A stretch of DNA of 64,000 nt from positions 1,860,001-1,924,000 of the forward strand of contig OY970244.1 of assembly GCA_963715485.1 (NCBI GenBank), given 5' to 3'. The DNA is from SG8-30 sp963715485. Lineage in GTDB: Bacteria; Pseudomonadota; Gammaproteobacteria; Steroidobacterales; Steroidobacteraceae. The first letter of the stretch is position 1. Each line of letters begins with the position of its first letter. Position numbers and translations under genes: made by a program. Below are positions 52,359-59,837 of this stretch, one piece after another. Below the pieces are notes generated by a model. It made no database searches, was not told where the DNA came from, and saw only the letters and a list, made by a program, of their open reading frames with translations.

Positions 52359-53693
52359 ATGAGCAGACAGTTTTTCGGCACCGACGGCGTTCGTGGCAAG
52401 GTTGGCGATGAACCCATGACGGTTGAGTTCGCGTTGCGCCTTGCCAGCGCTGCGGCCCGTGTGCTCGCACCTGAGGGTGGCACGGTGCTGGTCGGAAAGG
52501 ACACGCGGCTGTCTGGCTACCTGTTCGAGGCTGCCCTCGAGGCGGGCTTTGTCGCTGCCGGAGTCAACGTGTTGCTGGTCGGTCCGTTGCCGACGCCGGG
52601 CATTGCCTTCATGTTGCAGAAGCTCAAATGCGACTTCGGAGCGGTGATCAGCGCATCGCACAACTTGTACGAAGACAACGGCATCAAGTTCTTCGACCGT
52701 AATGGCGCCAAGCTTCCGGACGAACTCGAGCAGCAGATCGAGTCTTACCTGCAGCAGCCAGCCCTGACCCGTGAATCGCAGCGACTCGGCAAGGCGACAC
52801 GAGTGGACAAGCAACGAACCCTTTACCAGGAATTCTGCGCTTCGACGCTGCCACCGGGCGTGGATCTCTCCGGGCTGAAAGTAGTAATCGATTGCGCCAA
52901 CGGCGCAGCCTATAAGGTGGCGCCGCGAGTCCTGGCCGACCTGGGCGCCGACATCATCCCGATCGGCTGCTCACCCAACGGCCGCAACATCAACGATGGC
53001 TGCGGGTCGATGCAGCCGGAGCTGCTTCGAATGACCGTCTCGGGCGTCAAGGCGCACGCCGGCATCGCGCTGGACGGAGACGGAGACCGGCTCGTGATGG
53101 TCGATCATCTCGGGAGGATCGTCGATGGTGACCAGCTCATGTACCTGCTGGCACGTGCTCGTGCGCAAAGCGGTGATCTGTCCGGGCCGGTCGTCGGGAC
53201 AGTGATGAGCAATTTCGGGCTGGAACTCGCGCTGAAGGAACTCGGGATCCAGTTCCGCCGTGCCGCGGTTGGCGACCGCTACGTGCTGCAGATGCTGAGG
53301 GAGCTGGGCGGCAACCTTGGCGGCGAAACCTCTGGCCACCTGATATGCCTGGACAAGACCACGACTGGCGACGGACTGGTCGCGGCCTTGCAGGTGCTCG
53401 CGGTGATGAAGCAGAGCCGCAAGAGCCTGGCCGAGCTGGCAGCGGGCATGCAACGCTTTCCGCAGAAGATGGTCAACGTCCGGGTTGCAGAGCGCTTCGA
53501 TGCCGCCGGGCACCCGGCCGTGCTCGCGGCGGTCGCGGTGGTTGAGGAGGCCCTCGCTGGCCGCGGCCGCGTGGTCCTGCGGGCGTCGGGGACGGAGCCC
53601 GTCATTCGCGTCATGGTCGAGGGCGAAGATGAAGCGATGGTCGCTTCACATGCCAAGTCGTTGGCCGAAGTGGTGCAGCGAGCTGCGCCGTGA
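52359..53693 (+). CDS. glmM: Phosphoglucosamine mutase
   Basis: Converts glucosamine 6-phosphate to glucosamine 1-phosphate for cell-wall UDP-GlcNAc. Motifs are RQFFGTDGVRGKVGD, the active-site phosphoserine loop GAVISASHNLYEDNGIKFF, the Mg site DGDGDRLVMVD, and the phosphate-binding end RASGTEPVIRVMVEG. 444 residues. The active-site loop usually reads SHNPYxDNG; here Pro is Leu (codon TTG), a rare substitution next to the phosphoserine, though Ser and the rest are intact. Confidence 0.96.
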   Translation: MSRQFFGTDGVRGKVGDEPMTVEFALRLASAAARVLAPEGGTVLVGKDTRLSGYLFEAALEAGFVAAGVNVLLVGPLPTPGIAFMLQKLKCDFGAVISASHNLYEDNGIKFFDRNGAKLPDELEQQIESYLQQPALTRESQRLGKATRVDKQRTLYQEFCASTLPPGVDLSGLKVVIDCANGAAYKVAPRVLADLGADIIPIGCSPNGRNINDGCGSMQPELLRMTVSGVKAHAGIALDGDGDRLVMVDHLGRIVDGDQLMYLLARARAQSGDLSGPVVGTVMSNFGLELALKELGIQFRRAAVGDRYVLQMLRELGGNLGGETSGHLICLDKTTTGDGLVAALQVLAVMKQSRKSLAELAAGMQRFPQKMVNVRVAERFDAAGHPAVLAAVAVVEEALAGRGRVVLRASGTEPVIRVMVEGEDEAMVASHAKSLAEVVQRAAP

Positions 53694-53722
53694 GCCCGGG
53701 CGCCCGGCATTGATATCACTTG

Positions 53723-53751
53723 GGCGCGCGCTTATCCTTGCGCGCCTTTTT
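53723..53751 (+). terminator. Rho-independent terminator after glmM
   Basis: GGCGCGC (53723-53729), 10-base loop, GCGCGCC (53740-53746), then TTTTT. It lies 30 bases after glmM and before tpiA, so tpiA-secG likely has its own promoter. Confidence 0.75.
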
Positions 53752-53791
53752 GGGGTTCCCCCACGGGGGTAGCCCCACCAGGAGCAAGAAA

Positions 53792-54556
53792 ATGCGTCGA
53801 TCATTGGTTGCCGGCAACTGGAAAATGCACGGTTCGAGATCGGACAACACCAGACTGGTCGAAGAAATCCTGCGCGCCGACCAGGGCGACGCCGGTCCCG
53901 AAATCCTGGTCTGCCCGCCGTTCGTCTACCTTTGGGAGGTGGGCCGCCAGCTGCGCGGCAGCGGCCTGGCGCTGGGGGCCCAGGACGTCTGTGCCGAGGC
54001 AGCCGGCGCCCATACCGGCGAGGTCTCCGCGTCGATGCTCAAGGACGTCGGCTGTACCCATGCCATCGTGGGCCACTCCGAGCGTCGCGCCCTGTATGGC
54101 GAGGACGACCAGCTGGTGGCACGCAAGTTTGCCGCCGCGCAGCGCGAGGGGCTGACCCCGATCCTGTGCGTCGGCGAGACGCTCGAGGAGCGGGAGGAGG
54201 GGCGAACCGCGGAGGTCGTTCTGCGCCAGCTGGATGCCGTCCTGGGGGTTGCCGGCACCGACGGCTTCATGCGGGCGGTAATGGCCTACGAACCGGTCTG
54301 GGCAATCGGTACCGGCAAGAACGCGACCCCGGACCAGGCGCAGGAAGTGCATGCCCTGCTGCGCGCGCGACTGGCCGAGAAGGATGCTACAATGGCTGCT
54401 TGCCTGCGGATCCTGTACGGCGGCAGCGTCAAGGCGGTAAATGCCGCCGAGCTGTTCGCGATGCCGGATGTGGACGGGGGCCTCGTCGGCGGCGCTGCGC
54501 TGAACGGCGAGGAGTTTCGCCGTATCTGCGAAGGTGGCGGGAAGCAGGGAGCCTGA
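53792..54556 (+). CDS. tpiA: Triosephosphate isomerase
   Basis: Glycolytic TIM-barrel enzyme interconverting DHAP and G3P. Motifs are LVAGNWKMHGSRSD (catalytic Lys), AIVGHSERRALYGEDD (catalytic His), VMAYEPVWAIGTGKNATPDQ (catalytic Glu), and LYGGSVKAVNA phosphate loop. 254 residues from the ATG at 53792, with AGGAG upstream. secG follows after 16 bases. Confidence 0.97.
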   Translation: MRRSLVAGNWKMHGSRSDNTRLVEEILRADQGDAGPEILVCPPFVYLWEVGRQLRGSGLALGAQDVCAEAAGAHTGEVSASMLKDVGCTHAIVGHSERRALYGEDDQLVARKFAAAQREGLTPILCVGETLEEREEGRTAEVVLRQLDAVLGVAGTDGFMRAVMAYEPVWAIGTGKNATPDQAQEVHALLRARLAEKDATMAACLRILYGGSVKAVNAAELFAMPDVDGGLVGGAALNGEEFRRICEGGGKQGA

Positions 54557-54572
54557 AGGACTGGAATTACCG

Positions 54573-54938
54573 ATGCTGCAGTCGTTGCTCATCACATTGC
54601 ATCTGGCACTATGCGTTTCCATCGTCGGGCTGGTACTCATCCAGCGCGGCAAGGGTGCTGACGCGGGCGCCGGCTTCGGGGCAGGAGCCTCGGGAACGGT
54701 GTTTGGCGCACGCGGTTCGGCGACCTTCTTCTCGAAGGCTACCGCCGTCGTGGCGACCCTGTTTTTTGTCACCAGCCTCGCCCTGACTTACGTGGCTTCG
54801 CAGCCCGTCGAGGCGCCGAAGAGCCTGGTCGAGTCGGTGCCGGTCGAAACGCCGGCTGAGCCGGCGCCGGCCCCGCTCAACGAGGACGAAGTCCCGGTAC
54901 TGGACACGGAGTCACCGGCTCCGTCAACCGGGCAGTGA
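54573..54938 (+). CDS. secG: Protein-export membrane protein SecG
   Basis: Small subunit of the SecYEG translocon. Two membrane helices (SLLITLHLALCVSIVGLVLI and ATAVVATLFFVTSLALTYVA) around the conserved QRGKGADAGAGFGAGASGTVFGARGSATF loop. Acidic, Pro-rich C-terminal tail (PVETPAEPAPAPLNEDEVPV). 121 residues. The next gene, 18 bases on, is tRNA-Leu, as in many gammaproteobacteria. Confidence 0.96.
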   Translation: MLQSLLITLHLALCVSIVGLVLIQRGKGADAGAGFGAGASGTVFGARGSATFFSKATAVVATLFFVTSLALTYVASQPVEAPKSLVESVPVETPAEPAPAPLNEDEVPVLDTESPAPSTGQ

Positions 54939-54956
54939 TCGGGTTTTCCTGAAGTC

Positions 54957-55041
54957 GCCGACGTGGCGGAATTGGTAGACGCGCTAGCTTGAGGGGTTAG
55001 TGGGGTTTCCCGTGTCGGTTCGAGTCCGACCGTCGGCACCA
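54957..55041 (+). tRNA. tRNA-Leu (anticodon GAG)
   Basis: 85-nt class II tRNA with a 7-bp acceptor stem (GCCGACG with CGTCGGC), D-arm, anticodon stem CTAGC/GTTAG with loop TTGAGGG (anticodon GAG), a variable arm, T-arm (GTCGGTTCGAGTCCGAC) and encoded CCA. Sits between secG and nuoA. Confidence 0.97.
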
Positions 55042-55052
55042 GCAACGAGATA

Positions 55053-55079
55053 GGCCCGGTTTTTCCGGGCCTTTTCTTT
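55053..55079 (+). terminator. Rho-independent terminator after tRNA-Leu
   Basis: GGCCCGG (55053-55059), TTTTT loop, CCGGGCC (55065-55071), then TTTTCTTT. It ends the secG/tRNA transcript before the nuo operon. Confidence 0.85.
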
Positions 55080-55139
55080 GTCCGGCGCAGGAGCCGCCAA
55101 CGTTGCTCTCTGGCCCCTCCTTGCCTGCTGCTCCGGCGG

Positions 55140-55169
55140 GTGACTCGCGAGTACTGCCGCGGGTACAAT
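55140..55169 (+). promoter_or_regulatory. Candidate sigma70 promoter of the nuo operon
   Basis: A near-consensus -10 TACAAT (55164-55169) with GTGACT (55140-55145) 18 bases upstream as -35. It lies downstream of the tRNA terminator and 39 bases before nuoA ATG. Confidence 0.4.
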
Positions 55170-55208
55170 GCCGCGGTTCAGCGCCCGGGTCACAGGCGGC
55201 CTTCCAGC

Positions 55209-55565
55209 ATGCTCGAGAACTACCTTCCGATCCTGATCTTCGCTGTCGTCGCCGGTGGGCTCGGCGTCGTGCTGATGCTGCTCGGCTTCCTTCTAGGGCC
55301 GCGGCGTCCGGATTCGGAAAAAAACTCGCCCTACGAGTGCGGCTTCGAGGCCTTCGAGGACACGCGCATGAAGTTCGATGTGCGTTATTACCTCGTCGCA
55401 ATCCTGTTCATCATCTTCGACCTCGAGATCGCCTTCCTGTTTCCATGGGCCGTATCGCTCGACACGATCGGCGGGTTCGGGCTGCTATCCATGGCCGTAT
55501 TCCTGACGGTGCTGATCGTCGGGTTCGCCTACGAGTGGAAGAAGGGGGCGCTGGAATGGGACTGA
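55209..55565 (+). CDS. nuoA: NADH-quinone oxidoreductase subunit A
   Basis: Membrane subunit of complex I. Three hydrophobic segments; hallmark YECGFEAFEDTRMKFDVRYYLVAILFIIFDLEIAFLFPW. 118 residues from the ATG at 55209; the open frame extends upstream into leader DNA. Overlaps nuoB by 10 bases. First gene of the nuo operon. Confidence 0.96.
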   Translation: MLENYLPILIFAVVAGGLGVVLMLLGFLLGPRRPDSEKNSPYECGFEAFEDTRMKFDVRYYLVAILFIIFDLEIAFLFPWAVSLDTIGGFGLLSMAVFLTVLIVGFAYEWKKGALEWD

Positions 55566-56044
55566 GCCCTGCGGCTGATGGCCCGGACGGCCGCGGCTTC
55601 GTCGTCACCAGCATCGATGGGCTCATGAACTGGGCCCGCACTGGCTCGCTCTGGCCAATGACCTTCGGCCTGGCTTGCTGCGCCGTGGAGATGATGCATG
55701 CGGGTGCCGCGCGCTATGACCTCGATCGTTTCGGCGTCGTCTTCCGGCCGAGCCCCCGCCAGTCGGACGTGATGATCGTCGCCGGCACGCTGGTCAACAA
55801 GATGGCGCCTGCCTTGCGAAAGGTCTATGACCAGATGGCCGAGCCGCGCTGGGTGATCTCCATGGGGTCATGCGCCAACGGCGGCGGCTACTACCACTAC
55901 TCCTACTCGGTGGTGCGCGGCTGCGACCGGATCGTTCCGGTGGATGTCTACGTGCCCGGCTGCCCGCCGACTGCGGAGGCCCTGATCTACGGCATCATTC
56001 AGCTGCAGAACAAGATTCGCCGCACCAGTACGATCGCGCGGTGA
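55556..56044 (+). CDS. nuoB: NADH-quinone oxidoreductase subunit B
   Basis: Peripheral-arm subunit carrying the N2 [4Fe-4S] cluster close to the quinone site. Cluster ligands are in FGLACCAVEMM, ISMGSCANGGGYYHYS and YVPGCPPTAEALIYG. 162 residues from the ATG at 55556, inside the nuoA end. Seven bases before nuoC. Confidence 0.97.
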   Translation: MGLSPAADGPDGRGFVVTSIDGLMNWARTGSLWPMTFGLACCAVEMMHAGAARYDLDRFGVVFRPSPRQSDVMIVAGTLVNKMAPALRKVYDQMAEPRWVISMGSCANGGGYYHYSYSVVRGCDRIVPVDVYVPGCPPTAEALIYGIIQLQNKIRRTSTIAR

Positions 56045-56051
56045 ACCACTC

Positions 56052-56745
56052 ATGAGCCGGATCGACACCCTCGCTGCCGCCGTCGAAGCGCGCCTCGGCC
56101 CCCGCGTGAAGCGCCTCGCCTCGCTCAGCGGCGAGCTGACCTACGAGGTGTCTGCTGCGCAGCTGGTCGGCGTCTGCCGCGAACTGCGCGACGCCGAGGA
56201 ACTCGCCTTCGAGCAGCTGATTGACCTGTCGGGAATCGATTACCTTGATTTTGGTCGGACGCAGTGGAACACCACCGAGGCGACCTCGTCGGGCTTCAGT
56301 CGCGGCGTCAGACGGGAACAACACGAAGGCCCTACGGAGGATCGGACCCCGCTTTGCGACCACCTATCACCTGTTGTCGGTGAGCCGGAACTGGCGCTTG
56401 CGACTGCGGTGCTACTGCATTGGCGAAGAACCGCCGATGCTTGACTCCGTGACCCCCGTCTGGGCTGCGGCCGACTGGTTCGAGCGTGAGGCATTCGACC
56501 TTTTCGGCGTGCTCTTCCGTGGCCACCCCGACCTGCGCCGCATCCTGACGGACTACGGCTTCATCGGCCACCCGTTCCGCAAGGACTTTCCGCTGTCGGG
56601 TAACGTCGAGCTGCGCTACGACCCGGAGAAGGGCAGGGTCGTCTACGAGCCGGTCAGCATCGAACCGCGGGTCGTCGTGCCCAAGGTGATCCGCGAGGAC
56701 AATCGCTACGACCCGATCCTGCGCGAGGCGCCGGACCGTGGCTGA
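56052..56745 (+). CDS. nuoC: NADH-quinone oxidoreductase subunit C, interrupted by a one-base frameshift
   Basis: Complex I 30-kDa subunit. The N-terminal part, from the ATG at 56052, is normal through LIDLSGIDYLDFGRTQWNTTEATSSGFSRGV (to about 56309). The conserved C-terminal part is one base out of frame: GPRFATTYHLLSVSRNWRLRLR, ADWFEREAFDLFGVLFRGHPDLRRILTDYGFIGHPFRKDFPLSGNVELRYDP and EPRVVVPKVIRED to the stop at 56743-56745. Dropping one base near 56310 (GTC, A, GAC) restores a continuous 230-residue protein. The downstream half shows full conservation, so error or very recent mutation is likely. Overlaps nuoD by 8 bases. Confidence 0.9.
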
Positions 56746-57991
56746 GATTCGCAACTTCACCCTGAACTTCGGTCCACAGCACCCGGCGGCCCACGGCGTG
56801 TTGCGCCTGGTGCTTGAGATGGACGGCGAGGTGATCCAGAAGGCCGACCCGCACATCGGGTTGTTGCACCGCGCCACCGAGAAACTGGCCGAGTCGAAGC
56901 CGTTCAACCAGTCCATTGGCTACATGGACCGTCTGGACTATGTCTCGATGATGTGCAGCGAGCACGCGTACGTGCTGGCGATTGAGAAACTGCTCGGAAT
57001 CCGCGCGCCCGAACGGGCACAGTATATCCGGGTCATGTTCGACGAGATGACGCGCATCCTCAACCACCTGATGTGGCTGGGCTCTCATGCGCTCGATATC
57101 GGCGCGATGACCGTGTTCCTCTATGCGTTTCGGGAGCGCGAGGACCTGATGGACTGTTACGAGGCGGTCTCCGGAACGCGCATGCACGCAACGTATTACC
57201 GGCCCGGCGGGGTATACCGCGACCTGCCGGAGACCATGCCACAGCACCAGCCGTCCAGGTTCAGGAATGCGAAGGAACTCGAGCGACTCAATGCGCGTCG
57301 GCAAGGGTCGCTGCTCGACTTCATATGGGACTTTACCGAGCGCTTTCCAGCCTGTGTCGAGCAATACGAGACCCTGCTGACGGACAACCGCATCTGGAAG
57401 CAGCGTACGGTGGGGATCGGCGTGGTGTCGCCGGAACGCGCATTACAGCTTGGATTCACTGGGCCGATGCTGCGCGGTTCCGGACTCGCCTGGGACCTGC
57501 GCAAGAAGCAGCCCTACGAAGTCTACGGTCGCATGGACTTTGACATCCCGGTCGGTGTCAACGGTGACTGCTACGACCGCTACCTGGTCCGGATCGAGGA
57601 GCTGCGCCAGTCCAACAACATCATTCGCCAGTGCGTCGAGTGGCTGCGCGCCAACCCGGGTCCGGTGATGCTGGCCGACCACAAGGTCAGCCCGCCATCG
57701 CGTGAGGACATGAAGGGCGACATGGAGTCGCTGATCCATCACTTCAAGCTGTTTACTGAGGGCTACTGCGTACCTGCCGGGGAGACCTACGCCGCTGTTG
57801 AGGCGCCCAAGGGTGAATTCGGCGTGTGGTTGGTGTCTGACGGCGCCAACAAGCCCTACCGGCTCAAGTGCCGCGCGCCAGGCTTCGCGCACCTGGCCGC
57901 CATGGACGAAATGGTTGCAGGCCACATGCTCGCCGACGTCGTGGCGGTTATCGGCACCATGGACATCGTGTTCGGGGAGATCGACCGTTGA
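56738..57991 (+). CDS. nuoD: NADH-quinone oxidoreductase subunit D
   Basis: 49-kDa-type subunit forming the quinone-binding pocket, related to [NiFe] hydrogenase large subunits. Motifs are LNFGPQHPAAHGVLRLVLEMDGE, HRATEKLAESKPFNQSIGYMDRLDYVSMM, LTDNRIWKQRTVGIGVV, and the end DIVFGEIDR. 417 residues from a GTG start overlapping the nuoC end. Confidence 0.97.
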   Translation: MAEIRNFTLNFGPQHPAAHGVLRLVLEMDGEVIQKADPHIGLLHRATEKLAESKPFNQSIGYMDRLDYVSMMCSEHAYVLAIEKLLGIRAPERAQYIRVMFDEMTRILNHLMWLGSHALDIGAMTVFLYAFREREDLMDCYEAVSGTRMHATYYRPGGVYRDLPETMPQHQPSRFRNAKELERLNARRQGSLLDFIWDFTERFPACVEQYETLLTDNRIWKQRTVGIGVVSPERALQLGFTGPMLRGSGLAWDLRKKQPYEVYGRMDFDIPVGVNGDCYDRYLVRIEELRQSNNIIRQCVEWLRANPGPVMLADHKVSPPSREDMKGDMESLIHHFKLFTEGYCVPAGETYAAVEAPKGEFGVWLVSDGANKPYRLKCRAPGFAHLAAMDEMVAGHMLADVVAVIGTMDIVFGEIDR

Positions 57992-58494
57992 GCGGGACGC
58001 AGCCAGATGCGGGCGAGCTCCTGTCCGAGCACACCCGTCGCGAGATAGATCACTGGGTGAGGAAATTTCCGCCGGAGCGCCGGCGGTCGGCGGTCATCGC
58101 GGCGCTGAGGGCGGCACAACACCAGAACCAGGGCTACCTCACGGCGGAGCTGATGGATGCCATTGCCGACTACCTCGGGCTGCCGCCGATCCAGGTTTAC
58201 GAGGTGGCGAGCTTCTACTCGATGTTCGAGACCAGGCCGGTGGGGAGGGTGCACGTCTCGGTCTGCACGAACATCAGCTGCATGCTGTGCGGTTCGGACA
58301 AGATCGTCGAGGCCGTGGAGAAGCATCTCGGCATCAAGACCGGGGAGAGCACTTCGGATGGCAAATTCTTTCTCAAGCGGGAGGAGGAGTGCCTGGCGGC
58401 CTGCAACAACGCGCCGATGATGATGGTCGATCACGTCTATCACGAGAACCTCACGCCCGAGCTGGCGGTGAAGGTCCTGGACAGCGTGGAGTGA
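57988..58494 (+). CDS. nuoE: NADH-quinone oxidoreductase subunit E
   Basis: 24-kDa-type subunit with the N1a [2Fe-2S] cluster. Ligand Cys are in VCTNISCMLCGS and ECLAACNNAPMMMVD; AIADYLGLPPIQVYEVASFYSMF precedes them. 168 residues. Start is TTG at 57988, overlapping the nuoD stop (TTGA); no better start is near and the upstream frame lies inside nuoD. Confidence 0.95.
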   Translation: MSGTQPDAGELLSEHTRREIDHWVRKFPPERRRSAVIAALRAAQHQNQGYLTAELMDAIADYLGLPPIQVYEVASFYSMFETRPVGRVHVSVCTNISCMLCGSDKIVEAVEKHLGIKTGESTSDGKFFLKREEECLAACNNAPMMMVDHVYHENLTPELAVKVLDSVE

Positions 58495-58498
58495 TCCG

Positions 58499-59806
58499 AT
58501 GTCGTCCTACGAAATGAACCAGTTGATCTTCGAGCCGCTGAAGCACGAGCGTAGCTGGACGCTGGAGACCTATCGCCGCATAGGCGGCTACCAGGCCTGG
58601 GAGAAGATCCTGCGCGAGAAGACCCCGCGCGAGGAAATCATCGAGGAACTCAAGGCTTCCGGCCTGCGTGGCCGCGGCGGCGCTGGCTTCCCGACCGGCC
58701 TCAAGTGGAGCTTCATGCCGCGTGGCGCGCCGGGCCAGAAATACGTCGTGTGCAACTCGGACGAAAGCGAGCCAGGCACCTGCCACGACCGCGACATCCT
58801 TCGCTTCAATCCGCATGCGCTGGTCGAAGGCATGGCTATCGGCGGCTATGCCATGGGTGCGACGGTCGGGTACAACTACATCCGCGGCGAGTTCCTGGCA
58901 GAGCCGGTGCCGCGCTTCGAGGCGGCCTTGCTGGAAGCCTACGCTGCGGGCCTGCTCGGCAGGGATATCCGTGGTTCCGGCGTCGACTTCGACCTTCACA
59001 GTTTCGTCGGAGCAGGGGCCTACATCTGTGGCGAAGAGACCGCACTGCTGGAGTCGCTCGAGGGTAAGCAGGGAAAGCCTCGCTTCAAGCCGCCGTTCCC
59101 GGCCAATTTCGGCCTGTATGGCCGGCCAACGACCATCAACAACACGCAGAGCTTCGCCAGCGTGCCGACCATCATGCGCAAGGGCGCCAAGTGGTTCGCT
59201 GAACTCGGTACGGCTAATGCCGGCGGCACCGTTATCTTTTCCGTGTCCGGGCATGTCAACAGGCCCGGCAACTACGAGCTACCGCTGGGCATCCCGTTCC
59301 GCGAGTTGTTGAAGATTGCCGGCGGCGTGCGTGACGGACATGAGCTCAAGGCGGTCATCCCTGGCGGCTCGTCGGTCCCTGTCATGCCGGCCGAGGCAAT
59401 CATCGACTGCAACATGGACTACGACTCGTTACGTAAGGCGGGCTCGGCGGTCGGCTCAGCTGCAGTGATCGTCATGGACGATACGACCTGCATGGTACGA
59501 GTACTCGAGCGTATCTCGCGCTTCTACAAGGCAGAGTCCTGTGGCCAGTGCACGCCTTGTCGCGAGGGCACCGGCTGGATGAACCGGCTGGTGCTCAGGA
59601 TCCTTGCCGGACAAGGTCGCATGGAGGATCTCGACCTGCTGGTAGGCGTGGCAAACCAGATCGAGGGACATACGATCTGCGCGCTCGGTGACGCCGCGGC
59701 CTGGCCCGTACAGAGTTTCGTCAAGCACTTCCGCCACGAATTCGAGTACATGATCGCCAACGACGGTCGCAGCTATGTCGACAGCCTCGCGCGCGTGGCG
59801 GCGTGA
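58499..59806 (+). CDS. nuoF: NADH-quinone oxidoreductase subunit F
   Basis: 51-kDa-type subunit that binds NADH and FMN and holds the N3 [4Fe-4S] cluster. FMN/NADH motifs are LRGRGGAGFPTGLKWSF and GAYICGEETALLESLEG; cluster Cys are in ESCGQCTPCREGTGW and HTICALGDAAAWP. 435 residues, 4 bases after nuoE. Confidence 0.97.
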   Translation: MSSYEMNQLIFEPLKHERSWTLETYRRIGGYQAWEKILREKTPREEIIEELKASGLRGRGGAGFPTGLKWSFMPRGAPGQKYVVCNSDESEPGTCHDRDILRFNPHALVEGMAIGGYAMGATVGYNYIRGEFLAEPVPRFEAALLEAYAAGLLGRDIRGSGVDFDLHSFVGAGAYICGEETALLESLEGKQGKPRFKPPFPANFGLYGRPTTINNTQSFASVPTIMRKGAKWFAELGTANAGGTVIFSVSGHVNRPGNYELPLGIPFRELLKIAGGVRDGHELKAVIPGGSSVPVMPAEAIIDCNMDYDSLRKAGSAVGSAAVIVMDDTTCMVRVLERISRFYKAESCGQCTPCREGTGWMNRLVLRILAGQGRMEDLDLLVGVANQIEGHTICALGDAAAWPVQSFVKHFRHEFEYMIANDGRSYVDSLARVAA

Positions 59807-59837
59807 CAGCAGCAGACAACCGGACACCGATGCCCGC

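Noticed and set aside
55103..55555. Fusion of nuoB with an upstream open frame
   Set aside because: The upstream part overlaps nuoA in another frame and has low-complexity Arg/Ala content; NuoB starts at the ATG at 55556 with normal length.
56300..56345. Programmed frameshifting in nuoC (and similarly in yheS near 30583)
   Set aside because: No slippery heptamer, stop codon or stimulatory structure is evident at either site, and neither family is known to use recoding.
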